NCBI GenBank assembly: GCA_964564635.1
Contig: CAZMAR010000002.1
Span: 496,001-560,000, forward strand
Source of the DNA: Tepidaquicella sp964564635
Lineage (GTDB): Bacteria > Bacteroidota > Ignavibacteria > Tepidaquicellales > Tepidaquicellaceae
Length of the DNA: 64,000 bases
Direction: 5' to 3'
Positions 8,988 through 17,707 of this stretch are shown piece after piece (positions within the stretch are counted from its first letter, which is position 1; every line of letters begins with the position of its first letter). The notes under the pieces were generated by a model. It did no database searches and was not told where the DNA came from. It worked only from the letters and a program-made list of their open reading frames with translations. The translations under genes were made by a program, and so were the position numbers.

Positions 8988-9010
8988 TTAGAACAAATTA
9001 CATGTTCTAA
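8988..9010. promoter_or_regulatory. spaced inverted repeat, candidate operator
   Basis: TTAGAACA (8988-8995) and TGTTCTAA (9003-9010) are perfect 8-base arms around a 7-base spacer. The element lies in the divergent intergenic region between the lipoprotein gene and the T9SS protein gene. Its size and symmetry suit a dimeric regulator, but no regulator gene is adjacent and chance cannot be excluded in AT-rich DNA. Confidence 0.35.
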
Positions 9011-9056
9011 TACATTTAAAAATGAACAAAAAAATAATAATTTATGTTTTTAAAAA

Positions 9057-9064
9057 TACATTTG
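9057..9064 (+). promoter_or_regulatory. possible -7 promoter element, TAnnTTTG type
   Basis: TACATTTG at 9057-9064 fits the Bacteroidota primary-sigma -7 consensus TAnnTTTG and would give a leader of about 25 bases before the ATG at 9096. No matching -33 TTTG is seen at the usual distance, so this is weak. Confidence 0.22.
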
Positions 9065-9084
9065 AAAATTTAAAATATTAAGAA

Positions 9085-9089
9085 AGGAG
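9085..9089 (+). promoter_or_regulatory. Shine-Dalgarno AGGAG of the 9.1-kb gene
   Basis: AGGAG lies 6 bases before the ATG at 9096. It is one of only four clear Shine-Dalgarno sequences noticed in the window, and it fixes the start. Confidence 0.7.
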
Positions 9090-9095
9090 CAAAAG

Positions 9096-11765
9096 ATGAA
9101 AAAAACATTTTATTTTTTAATTATTTTTTCCATCTTTCTAATGGGCTTTAATGCCTTCTCTCAAGAAGGGTCTAACTGGAAATGGCTTCATCCAAAACCG
9201 CAAGGAAATTATATCAGACATATAAAAATGTTTGATGCAAACAATTGGTATGCCGTTGGTTATTATGGTACTTTTCTTAAAACAACAAATGCGGGTGTGA
9301 ACTGGTTAATATATAACAATGCTGGTGGTTATTCTACAAATGGACTTGGTAAAGTTTTGTATAGTGGTTGGTTCTTCAATCAAAATACAGGACTTGTTTG
9401 TGGTGCCTCTGGCTGGATTGCAAGAACTACTAATGGAGGTTTGAACTGGGATTCTATTGGTTCTGGAACTACAAGTACATTGTACGGTCTCCACTTTATT
9501 GATAACAGTACAGGTTATGCTGCTGGTACTTCTGGCGTAGTTCTGAAAACAGTAAATGGTGGTCTTAACTGGACTCTCTTAACTACGGGCGTTACAACTT
9601 CTATTTATAATATTTATGCTCTCGGAGATAATGTCTATGCCCCAACCAGTTCAGGTAATATATTAATTTCCACCAATGGGGGTACCTCTTTTACTTCTTA
9701 TAATACTGGTGCCTCTTATACAGTATATGATGCGTTATTTATAAACTCAAATACAGGTTTTGTTAGCGGAACCAGTGGAAATATAAGAGGAACTACTGAT
9801 GGCGGACAGAACTGGGTTGGATATTCTTCTGGAGTTACCACTACACTTTACGAATTGTATGCTGACCAGGTATCAACCCCTGGTGGAGAAGCTTATTTTG
9901 AAGGTTTTGAAAACACCACCTTTCCTCCAACTGGCTGGCATATAAAAAATATTCAGGGGTCTTCTATAACCTGGGTACGTTCTACTAGTAATTCTTATCA
10001 GGGTATTGCAAGCGCTTTTATTGATTATGATTATCCAGGTCCTGGAAATGACTGGCTTGTTACACCTCAATGGTCAATACAATCAGGCGACTCTCTTATA
10101 TTTTATTGGAAAAATCAATTTAATACTTCTTATCCACCGGATTCTTTGTATATAAAGGTGTCTACTACAGATACCGCTGTTTCAAGTTTTACAAATACTG
10201 TTGCAGCTATAAATACCGCTGTTGCACCATATACCTGGACAAGATTTGCATATAGTTTGAATGCTTTCGCTGGTCAAAATGTTCACATTGCATTCCAACA
10301 TGTAAATACAGATGGAAATGGTGGATATTTAGACAATGTAACTGTTTTAAGACAACCTTCCTCTTCTTATACTATATATGCCGTAGGTGACGCAGTAAAT
10401 TTAGTAAGAACTACAAATTTAGGTGCAAATTGGTCACTGATCAATTTCATAGCCCCATCACAAATTGTATCTACTACAATGTATTCAGTTGCAGCATTAC
10501 AGAATAACATTGCTGTTGGTGGAGCTTATGGTTTGATGAATAAAACAACAAATAATGGTACTAACTGGACATCCCTAACAACATTGTTGGGAGCTAGTAC
10601 AATATATAGTATTTGGGCTCAGTATAATGAAGGAAAAATATGGATTCCAAATTTTAACACTGGACAAATTCTTTATTCTTCAAATGGAGGAAATAACTGG
10701 GTAGTTCAAAACTCTGGCTCGTTATTAACTACCTTTTATGATATTTTTATGCTTGATGCAAATACAGGTTATATATGTGGAAATTATGGAGTAGTGAGAA
10801 GAACTACAAATGGTGGTGTGAATTGGGATTCTGTTCCTTCCCCAATGCCATGGTCATCTTCCAATACATTAAGAAAGATGTATTGGGGTAATGTAAATTC
10901 TGGTATTGTAACTCAAACAGCAAGTAGTACCGGAGGCTATTTTATGACTACTGATGGTGGAAATACCTGGGCAACAGGATATACAGGGATTGATGATAGA
11001 ATTTACGCTTTATCGGTTATTGACCAGAATGTAGCTTATGCTGCAAACTACACTCCTCAAGTAATGAAAACAACTAATGGTGGAACAAACTGGACTTTAC
11101 TTTCTGCACCAATGGGAAGTGGGTTTATATATAGTATGAGATTTTTCAATGCAAATACAGGATATGTTTCAGGTACTTCAGGAGCAAGGTTGGTAAAAAC
11201 AACAAATGGAGGCAGTACTTTTGATACAGTCTACCTACCTGTAACATCAGGTATATATTCGATGGCATGGCTAAATTATAATATTGGTTACGTATTTACA
11301 ACTTCAGGAGGTGCTTTAAGAACTACAGATGCAGGACAGACCTGGACACTTGAAAATATGAATGCTTCATTTACTCCATATGCTTCCTTTATTAGGGCAA
11401 GTGATTCAGTTCTTGTTGCTGGTAGCTCCGCTTATGTTTTTAAGAGAGCATTACAGGGTATACCAACAGGACTGGAATGGACACATTTGATTCCAACTAA
11501 TTATGAACTGAAACAAAATTATCCAAATCCATTTAATCCAACAACAACTATAGAATTTGCATTACCCAAGACTGGAAAAGTGACTTTGAAAATATTTGAT
11601 GTTGTTGGTCGTGAAGTTGATGTCTTGATCAATAATCAAGAGTTAACTGCTGGAACTGTTAAGTATGTATATAATGCCTCAAAACTTTCTTCCGGTGTTT
11701 ATTTCTATTCTTTGATAGTTAATGGTAATGTGATTGATACCAAAAAAATGCTATTGGTTAAATAA
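9096..11765 (+). CDS. secreted Ycf48/BNR-repeat protein with choice-of-anchor J insert and T9SS sorting domain
   Basis: An 889-residue exported protein with a signal peptide at 1-22 (ending ..FSQ). Ycf48/BNR-like propeller blades recur with the pattern TT[ND]-[GA]-G-x-[NT]-W plus 'NTGYxxG' across residues 45-255 and 425-790. Between them, residues about 266-418 form a choice-of-anchor J / MAM-like domain (EAYFEGFENTTFPPTGWHI to GYLDNVTV). The C-terminal 82 residues are a type-A T9SS sorting domain (NYPNPFNPTT core, GREV, SSGVYFYSL, final LLVK). This predicts outer-membrane translocation by the Por system and surface attachment or release. Binding partner unknown. A strong Shine-Dalgarno and a strong terminator suggest good expression as a single gene. 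Confidence 0.85.
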   Translation: MKKTFYFLIIFSIFLMGFNAFSQEGSNWKWLHPKPQGNYIRHIKMFDANNWYAVGYYGTFLKTTNAGVNWLIYNNAGGYSTNGLGKVLYSGWFFNQNTGLVCGASGWIARTTNGGLNWDSIGSGTTSTLYGLHFIDNSTGYAAGTSGVVLKTVNGGLNWTLLTTGVTTSIYNIYALGDNVYAPTSSGNILISTNGGTSFTSYNTGASYTVYDALFINSNTGFVSGTSGNIRGTTDGGQNWVGYSSGVTTTLYELYADQVSTPGGEAYFEGFENTTFPPTGWHIKNIQGSSITWVRSTSNSYQGIASAFIDYDYPGPGNDWLVTPQWSIQSGDSLIFYWKNQFNTSYPPDSLYIKVSTTDTAVSSFTNTVAAINTAVAPYTWTRFAYSLNAFAGQNVHIAFQHVNTDGNGGYLDNVTVLRQPSSSYTIYAVGDAVNLVRTTNLGANWSLINFIAPSQIVSTTMYSVAALQNNIAVGGAYGLMNKTTNNGTNWTSLTTLLGASTIYSIWAQYNEGKIWIPNFNTGQILYSSNGGNNWVVQNSGSLLTTFYDIFMLDANTGYICGNYGVVRRTTNGGVNWDSVPSPMPWSSSNTLRKMYWGNVNSGIVTQTASSTGGYFMTTDGGNTWATGYTGIDDRIYALSVIDQNVAYAANYTPQVMKTTNGGTNWTLLSAPMGSGFIYSMRFFNANTGYVSGTSGARLVKTTNGGSTFDTVYLPVTSGIYSMAWLNYNIGYVFTTSGGALRTTDAGQTWTLENMNASFTPYASFIRASDSVLVAGSSAYVFKRALQGIPTGLEWTHLIPTNYELKQNYPNPFNPTTTIEFALPKTGKVTLKIFDVVGREVDVLINNQELTAGTVKYVYNASKLSSGVYFYSLIVNGNVIDTKKMLLVK

Positions 11766-11789
11766 AATTTATTAGGAGCTCTAAGTAAT

Positions 11790-11820
11790 AAAAAGCAGAG
11801 TGATTATCACTCTGCTTTTT
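11790..11820 (+). terminator. intrinsic terminator of the 9.1-kb gene
   Basis: GCAGAGTGA (11795-11803) pairs perfectly with TCACTCTGC (11807-11815) around a 3-base loop, flanked by A5 on the left and T5 on the right. It lies 25 bases after the stop and could work in both directions. Confidence 0.88.
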
Positions 11821-11885
11821 TATTAATAAAATTTTTTTTAGTATTATTTAATATTTTATACCTCTAAAAGCATTAATTAATAAAA

Positions 11886-11914
11886 AACATTCCCTGCTTT
11901 GAGCAGGGAATGTT
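11886..11914 (-). terminator. intrinsic terminator of the Omp28-like gene
   Basis: AACATTCCCTGC pairs with GCAGGGAATGTT (12 bp, 5-base loop). Read on the minus strand, it is followed by a T6 run, as expected for a rho-independent terminator 30 bases after the stop at 11944. It stands back-to-back with the terminator of the opposing gene. Confidence 0.85.
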
Positions 11915-11943
11915 AGTTGAAAATTATTGGTATTCCCTATGTA

Positions 11944-13980
11944 TTATTTTATCAAAGACATCTTTTTTACTGATACAAAGTCGTCTGTTTCTAATTTATA
12001 GAAGTAGATACCACTTGAGAGATTTTTCCCATCAAATTGAGTAAAATAGATTCCCGCTGATTGTTTCTCATCTACAAGGGTTGCTATAAGTGCTCCTTTA
12101 ATATCATATACTTTAAGTGATACCTTTGTGTTTTTAGGTAATGAATAAATAATATTTGTTGTTGGGTTAAATGGATTTGGGTAATTTTGTTCAAGAATAT
12201 ACTCGCTTGGTATTTCAGAACCATATTTCTTAACGTTTACAAAGGAACTGATTGCTACTGAAAAATGTCCCCATTGGCTTGGACCTGATGGGACAAAGGA
12301 TGATGTGGTTGAAGGTGCGGTTGCAAGAGTAGCTCCTGACCTGTCAAATATTATATATGGGAAAGTTGAACCACCGTCAATAGAAATTTTTACCTGTAAA
12401 GCATCGGTGTACCCTGGATATTGTGCATAAGCCCAATTGAACTTTATAGAGTCTGAATAATCCAATCCGTTGTAAATTCTTGATACAAGGTAATCTACTT
12501 GTCCGGTTGAACTATAATCATAAAAAGGCATCTTTGCTGATTTTGTCCCGGCAAACATAGGACCATTTGCACCGCTATATTGTACCCATGTTAATCCATT
12601 ATCGGGATTTATTATTGACCAACCAGGCGGTGGAAAACTTCCTTCAAAAGGTTCATAATTGAATCCTGCCATTAAATCATAAGTTTTACTACCATTAATT
12701 GTTTTACCGTCTGATGTTATAAAGTATGGTGCAGGTTCTGCTTTTTTATTGTCAGCTTTTATCGGATTATTAATTTTTGAGAGGACTAAATAATTTCTTC
12801 CCTTAGCAGCATTGAGTATTTCTTTTGTTACATCATTCTGTATGAATGCTGCTGTATAATAAATTGTATCCACTGCATTTGCAAGTGGTGTCAATTTATA
12901 TTTAAATTGGAAATTATATGTTCCTGGTGTTGTTGAAATTGTTGTGCCTGTTGTATTAGGATACATAAACCTGAAAACATCTTTGAAATCCGTCTCTCCA
13001 TTTGTGCCGGGAGGAGTGGAATAAGTAACTCTTCTTGATATTGAGGCTACTCTTAACTTGTAGTTTCCACTTGGTAAAGGAGAAATTATATTTACAGTTA
13101 CATTTGCTAAAATTGTGTCTCCTGTTATTTTGGTATCTACTACTGTTACTGATAACGGAGAACCTTTTTGCATTCTTGCTGTATAAGGATTTAGTAAATT
13201 AGATAAAGTTGAATATCCACTAACCTGAATATACACTCCATCAATTACTAATGTTGGTACTGCATTTATACTGTAATAATTTCTTCTTTCAGTATTTTGT
13301 GTAGGGTTTGCAAGATACATTGGGTCATTACCAGGAGAGGGCCAATTCATATGATATTTTATTGGAACGATTGAGTCAAACCTTGCAGAAATAAATGCAT
13401 CAAGATATGGGTTTTGAGAAGCACAGGGAGAGCAGGTGGCACTGGTATATGCTTCAAAAACAACATTTCTTCTTGCACCTGGTAAATACAGAGTAAATTG
13501 TTTTAATGTATCATTGCTTTTATTCTGGTCAAGAGACCAGGAGGAATATATTACTATATTCAACGGTACATTGGGAGTAATTGTAAGAGAATCAAAACTT
13601 ATATCAATACTTGACCCCACAGCAATATTTGAAACTGGTTTTGTACTACTATAACTGCCAGCGGTCATAGTAACATTGAAACTGCTTGACGATGAAGTGC
13701 CAACATTTAACAATGTTACATTTGGAACAATTTTAAAAGGGTTTGTTCCGGTAAATGTGTAATTTGAATCCTTTGGAATATTATTAAGTGAACTAACAGC
13801 AACATCATATTGAAATTGTTCCCCTAACATTAAATTATCCACATATAAATTGTTCCCATAGCCATTTGTTGCAACAAATTGCACAACTATATTGTTAATT
13901 AATGACGGTTGATCTGCTTCAAAAGTAAAAGCAAAAAATGCAACCGACAACAGTAAAATTGTAATAAAAATTTTTTTCAT
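11944..13980 (-). CDS. secreted Omp28/thioredoxin-like protein with anchor-J domain and T9SS sorting domain
   Basis: A 678-residue exported protein (signal peptide 1-20). Residues about 167-400 resemble Omp28-type outer-membrane proteins: a thioredoxin-like fold with VVFEAYTSATCSPCASQNPY, where C183-S-P-C186 is a CxxC pair, then IPIKYHMNWP-type strands and NAVPTLVIDG with the cis-Pro. Residues about 440-590 are a choice-of-anchor J domain (FNYEPFEGSFPPPGWSII). The last 80 residues are a T9SS type-A sorting domain (NYPNPFNPTT, SSGIYFYKL, final SLIK). The likely location is the cell surface or outside. A redox role is possible from CxxC but unproven. Its 5' leader contains a tandem 15-base repeat. 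Confidence 0.82.
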   Translation of the reverse strand: MKKIFITILLLSVAFFAFTFEADQPSLINNIVVQFVATNGYGNNLYVDNLMLGEQFQYDVAVSSLNNIPKDSNYTFTGTNPFKIVPNVTLLNVGTSSSSSFNVTMTAGSYSSTKPVSNIAVGSSIDISFDSLTITPNVPLNIVIYSSWSLDQNKSNDTLKQFTLYLPGARRNVVFEAYTSATCSPCASQNPYLDAFISARFDSIVPIKYHMNWPSPGNDPMYLANPTQNTERRNYYSINAVPTLVIDGVYIQVSGYSTLSNLLNPYTARMQKGSPLSVTVVDTKITGDTILANVTVNIISPLPSGNYKLRVASISRRVTYSTPPGTNGETDFKDVFRFMYPNTTGTTISTTPGTYNFQFKYKLTPLANAVDTIYYTAAFIQNDVTKEILNAAKGRNYLVLSKINNPIKADNKKAEPAPYFITSDGKTINGSKTYDLMAGFNYEPFEGSFPPPGWSIINPDNGLTWVQYSGANGPMFAGTKSAKMPFYDYSSTGQVDYLVSRIYNGLDYSDSIKFNWAYAQYPGYTDALQVKISIDGGSTFPYIIFDRSGATLATAPSTTSSFVPSGPSQWGHFSVAISSFVNVKKYGSEIPSEYILEQNYPNPFNPTTNIIYSLPKNTKVSLKVYDIKGALIATLVDEKQSAGIYFTQFDGKNLSSGIYFYKLETDDFVSVKKMSLIK

Positions 13981-14001
13981 AATTGTAAATTTTTAATTTT
14001 T

Positions 14002-14031
14002 AAAATATTTCAAATTAAAATATTTCAAATT
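14002..14031. repeat. tandem 15-base repeat in the leader of the Omp28-like gene
   Basis: AAAATATTTCAAATT occurs twice in perfect tandem (14002-14016, 14017-14031), and a degenerate third copy (AATATTTCAAT) follows at about 14039-14049. It sits just upstream of the ATG at 13980 on the minus strand. It may bind a regulator or simply be low-complexity DNA. Confidence 0.6.
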
Positions 14032-14192
14032 ATAATTTAATATTTCAATATAAATTAAACAATACTATAAATTAAGTTAAGTGAATTAACCTCCTGAAAA
14101 TCGAATATAAATCTTTTTTAAGTTTTATGAAATAATTTTTGATTAACTTTTATTAGACTAACTTTCAAAGTCCTGTTCAGAGCGATTAAAAT

Positions 14193-14906
14193 TCAGAAGT
14201 TATAAACTATTCCAATTCTGCCACAAATAAGCCCGATGTTTTTTAATTCATCAGCAGTAAATTGAGATGTGTTATTTCTAAACACAGTATATGCATTGGA
14301 GTAAACAACTGCTCCAAAATCATATTTAACTAAAAGGTCAAGAGAAAGATTATCTCCTACTGGTACTTCTGCTCCAATACCAAAGTTAAAACCGAAACCA
14401 GTTTCATTTTTTGCCTCTGTTACTCCATCAAAAGTCAATGTTGTTGGGTCTGAAGAGTTACCGATGATTTTTTTTGCAGAGAATCTTTCATTGAAGCTTA
14501 TTAAATGAACACCGACTCCTGTAATAATGTAAGGATTAACCCCTTTAAGCTCAAATTTGTATCTTGCACCAATTGTAACAGGTACCGAGAAAGCAGTCCA
14601 CTCGGGATTATAATTAGTAACCCAAACTCCAAGCTTAGAATATACTTCTTTTGTGAAATATTCATATTTATACTTAAATTCATTGTAACCAACAGTTAAA
14701 GATAAGTCCAATCCCTTAACAGGAAGGCTATAATATCCAACAGCTTCCAAAGAAATACCTCCTTTATATAAATCTGCAAATGTTCCCACAGGATAAGCCC
14801 CACCAAAGTTTACTCCAAATTTTATTGGAATCTGAGAATGAGCTGGTAATAATGCGTATAATAATAATAATATAAGTATTGATTTTTTCATAACTTGTTT
14901 TTTCAT
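14193..14906 (-). CDS. outer-membrane beta-barrel protein (porin-like)
   Basis: A 237-residue exported protein with a signal peptide ending about residue 25 (..LLPAHSQ). The mature part alternates hydrophobic and polar residues in strands rich in Gly and aromatic residues (FGVNFGGAYPVGTFADLY, GLDLSLTVGYNEFKYKY, TGFGFNFGIGAEVPVGDNLS, LDLLVKYDFGA). It ends in Phe (GRIGIVYNF), the classical BAM-recognition end of OM barrels. About eight strands are expected, as in PF13505-type barrels. Either ATG at 14906 or the one at 14891 could be the start; the latter gives a more ordinary MKKS signal peptide. Function unknown. Confidence 0.78.
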   Translation of the reverse strand: MKKQVMKKSILILLLLYALLPAHSQIPIKFGVNFGGAYPVGTFADLYKGGISLEAVGYYSLPVKGLDLSLTVGYNEFKYKYEYFTKEVYSKLGVWVTNYNPEWTAFSVPVTIGARYKFELKGVNPYIITGVGVHLISFNERFSAKKIIGNSSDPTTLTFDGVTEAKNETGFGFNFGIGAEVPVGDNLSLDLLVKYDFGAVVYSNAYTVFRNNTSQFTADELKNIGLICGRIGIVYNF

Positions 14907-15054
14907 TATTTTAATAATTAGAATTTTTTATTTTATTATAAATTAAACAAATTTATTTATTTTTTATATATATTTTAAATTCTATATAGGTTTTTATAAT
15001 ATTATTTTTAACTTTTTTTGAAAAAAATTTGTTTTAGTTATTAAATAAAATAAA

Positions 15055-15059
15055 AGGAG
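15055..15059 (+). promoter_or_regulatory. Shine-Dalgarno AGGAG of ferritin
   Basis: AGGAG lies 7 bases before the ferritin ATG at 15067, which confirms this start. It is unusual here, because most genes in the window lack any Shine-Dalgarno. Confidence 0.7.
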
Positions 15060-15066
15060 TAAAATT

Positions 15067-15582
15067 ATGTTATCTCAAAAACTTCAAGACGCTATTAATG
15101 AGCAAATAAATAAAGAGCTACATTCAGAATACATTTATCTTTCTATTGCAGCTTATTTTAAATCCAGAGATTTGGATGGTATTGCAAATTTCTTCTTTGT
15201 ACAAACACAGGAAGAGCATTTTCACGCTATGAAGTTATTTAATTATCTTATTGACAGAGGAGGGACAGTGATTCTGAAAGAAATATCTGCTCCCCCTGTG
15301 ACTTTTAACTCTGCTATTGAAGCATTTGAAAAAACGCTTGAACACGAAAAGTACATCACAAAATCTATCAATGACCTTATGGATTTAGCTATTAAAGAAA
15401 ATGACCATTCATTAGTTAGTTTTCTTAAGTGGTATGTAGATGAGCAAATAGAGGAAGAAGCCACTGCTTCAAGGTTGCTAAATAGGCTAAGATTAACTGG
15501 TGATTCAGGTCCTGGATTATTAATACTGGACTCAGAACTTGCAAAACGAACATTTACACCACCAGCTGATTCTGAAAATTAA
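15067..15582 (+). CDS. ftnA: non-haem ferritin
   Basis: A 171-residue four-helix-bundle ferritin of the FtnA type. Visible ferroxidase-region residues include the Glu in NKELHSEYIYLS and the E-x-x-H in TQEEHFHAMKLFNYL. KWYVDEQIEEEATA provides the later acidic ligands. It oxidises Fe(II) and stores Fe(III) in a 24-mer shell in the cytosol. No haem-binding Met of bacterioferritin type is evident, and length is normal. It is a single gene with a strong Shine-Dalgarno. I looked for a Fur-box-like palindrome in the 160-base upstream gap and saw none. Confidence 0.95.
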   Translation: MLSQKLQDAINEQINKELHSEYIYLSIAAYFKSRDLDGIANFFFVQTQEEHFHAMKLFNYLIDRGGTVILKEISAPPVTFNSAIEAFEKTLEHEKYITKSINDLMDLAIKENDHSLVSFLKWYVDEQIEEEATASRLLNRLRLTGDSGPGLLILDSELAKRTFTPPADSEN

Positions 15583-15609
15583 TTTTTATTTATTTTAAAT
15601 TAATATCTG

Positions 15610-17703
15610 TTATTCTACCCCGAAATCAATTCTTCGAGTTTCTATATCTGTTCGGAGTACGGTAACTATAACTTTATCTCCGGCGTGGAATATTCTTCTT
15701 TTTCTTTTTCCTGTTGCACAATGTCTGTGTGAATCGTATTTATAGTAATCATCTGTAATATCCTGAAATCTTACAAGACCTTCGGCAGGAAATTCTTTTA
15801 ATTCTACAAAGAATCCATATTTTACAATACCTGAAATTATCCCTTCGAACTTATCCCCGATGAATTTAGATAAATATTCCACTTGTTTAAGTTTTATTGC
15901 ATCTCTTTCAGCATTTAGAGCTTTTTGCTCTTGTTGAGATGAAATTTTACAAACTTTTTCAATTATTTTATCATATTTCCTGACTCGCGTTTGAAATTCC
16001 TTTTTTGTAAGAGCATTTCGCTCATATAAATATAGTTTTAGCAATCTATGAACGAATAAATCAGGATACCTTCTTATAGGTGAGGTGAAATGTGTGTAAT
16101 TTTCAAATCCTAAACCGTAATGACCAATATTTTTATTTGTATAAATTGCTTTCGCCATTGCCCGTATCAACATATTGTTAATGATATATTCTTCTGGCTT
16201 TCCTTTAATAGAGGTAACAAGTTCCTTTATATCTAATTTCTCTTTTAAATTTACTCTGTATCCAAATTGTTTTATGAATTCCTGTATATCTTTAAGCTTT
16301 TCCGGCTCGGGTTCGTCATGCACTCTATAAATAAAAGGATAGATTTTATTTTCTTTTTCACCTAAAGAATTCACAAATTCTGTTACACATCTATTTGCAA
16401 GTAACATTAGTTCCTCAATTAAACGCATTGTATCTAATCTATCCTGTGTAATTATTTTTTCAACATTATTATTTTTATCAAGGATAAATTTAATTTCTCT
16501 CGATTCAAAGTCAATTGCCCCTTCTTTAATTCTAATCCGTGTTAACTGTTTAGCAATTTTGTTTAATAATGCTAATGAATTATATAACTCTCCTTTTCCA
16601 CTATCGATTATTTTTTGTGATTCATCGTAGGTAAATCTCTTTTTATTTTTTATTATTGATTTAAAGATTTTATATCCCTTTACTTTATATCTTCCTGATA
16701 GCTTAATTAAAACTGAAAATGTAAATCTTTCTTCACCTTGTTTTAAAGAACATATATCGTTTGAGAGTTTCTCAGGTAACATTGGAGCAACAATATTAAC
16801 AAGGTAAACACTCGTTCCTCTTTTTAATGCCTCTTTATCTAATAAAGAATTTTCTTCTACATAGTGGGAAACATCCGCAATATGAACCCCAATTAAGTAT
16901 CCTTTTTCATTAGAATTATTTAATTCCTCTATAGATATTGCATCATCAAAATCTTTGGCATCTTCCGGGTCAATTGTAAAACATTCGAGATGTCTCAAGT
17001 CAATACGGTCTTCGCAATATAAATTTTTAAATTTTTCCTTGTGTTCTTCTTGTCTTTCTAAAAAGTTCCAGATGTCATTAAAGTTATATTCTTTTTGTTT
17101 ATGTTTTTGTTTAAATAATTTTAGTTCTTCTTTCGCTTTTTTCTCTATTATTTCCGTTTCTTTTAAAATTGCTTTACTAAATTCTTTTTCGAAACCATAT
17201 TTGTAAATTAAAGAAATTAATTCTATATTTTTATCTCCTGCTTTTCCAAAAACTTTAACAATTTCACCATATAAATCTGCATATCTATTATTATAATCTG
17301 AGATGTTAATTATTTTGCATAGAATCTTATCACCAGATTTTGCGGTTGCTGTGTTTATTTTTCCAATATAAACATTTCTTTTAATAGTTTTTGAGTCTGG
17401 AATAACATAAAAGTATCCTTTTGATTTCTTTAATGTACCGGTAATGTATTCTGAAGGAATATTTATATCTTCATTATTATTCCTATAAACCTCGAATTTT
17501 TTGGGTGAAAAGAAATTTTCCCTGTTTAAAGAATAATATTTTCCTTTTCTTTTAATTAACCCCTCATTTATTAATCTGTTTAATTCTTTTCGTAAAGTAA
17601 TTTTTTGATTTCTTCTTAAACCAAGTTTTGAAAGAAGAGGATTAAATTTAATAGGCTTCTGGGCTCTGCTTAATATCTGAATTATTTGTTTTTCTGTATT
17701 GAT
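15610..17703 (-). CDS. rnr: ribonuclease R, open throughout but without ATG/GTG/TTG at the N-terminus
   Basis: A 3'-5' exoribonuclease of the RNB family. Reading back from the obvious RNB domain, the frame stays open for 235 codons upstream of the first TTG (16998). It encodes a winged-helix segment (NTEKQIIQILSRAQKPIKFN onwards), two cold-shock domains (ADLYGEIVKVFG) and then the RNB core. The catalytic Asp cluster is IDPEDAKDFDDAI (about residues 245, 251, 253, 254), and an S1 domain ends the protein (FEGIISGIVKYGFFVEL). The intact protein would be about 697 residues, normal for RNase R. No ATG, GTG or TTG occurs in frame between the stop at 17728-17730 and 16998. ATC at 17703, just after the tamB stop, is the best-placed candidate. 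Start position is inferred. Confidence 0.8.
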   Translation of the reverse strand: MNTEKQIIQILSRAQKPIKFNPLLSKLGLRRNQKITLRKELNRLINEGLIKRKGKYYSLNRENFFSPKKFEVYRNNNEDINIPSEYITGTLKKSKGYFYVIPDSKTIKRNVYIGKINTATAKSGDKILCKIINISDYNNRYADLYGEIVKVFGKAGDKNIELISLIYKYGFEKEFSKAILKETEIIEKKAKEELKLFKQKHKQKEYNFNDIWNFLERQEEHKEKFKNLYCEDRIDLRHLECFTIDPEDAKDFDDAISIEELNNSNEKGYLIGVHIADVSHYVEENSLLDKEALKRGTSVYLVNIVAPMLPEKLSNDICSLKQGEERFTFSVLIKLSGRYKVKGYKIFKSIIKNKKRFTYDESQKIIDSGKGELYNSLALLNKIAKQLTRIRIKEGAIDFESREIKFILDKNNNVEKIITQDRLDTMRLIEELMLLANRCVTEFVNSLGEKENKIYPFIYRVHDEPEPEKLKDIQEFIKQFGYRVNLKEKLDIKELVTSIKGKPEEYIINNMLIRAMAKAIYTNKNIGHYGLGFENYTHFTSPIRRYPDLFVHRLLKLYLYERNALTKKEFQTRVRKYDKIIEKVCKISSQQEQKALNAERDAIKLKQVEYLSKFIGDKFEGIISGIVKYGFFVELKEFPAEGLVRFQDITDDYYKYDSHRHCATGKRKRRIFHAGDKVIVTVLRTDIETRRIDFGVE

Positions 17704-17707
17704 AGAT

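Noticed and set aside
14002..14050. CRISPR array
   Set aside because: Repeats are 15 bases in direct tandem with no spacers, and no cas gene exists in the window.
14907..15066. Fur box upstream of ferritin
   Set aside because: No 19-base GATAATGATAATCATTATC-like dyad was seen; only AT-rich DNA.
16996..16998. TTG at 16998 as the true start of RNase R
   Set aside because: It would remove the winged-helix and cold-shock domains and begin inside the conserved DLRHL segment of the RNB entry, while 235 open codons with clear RNase R content lie upstream.
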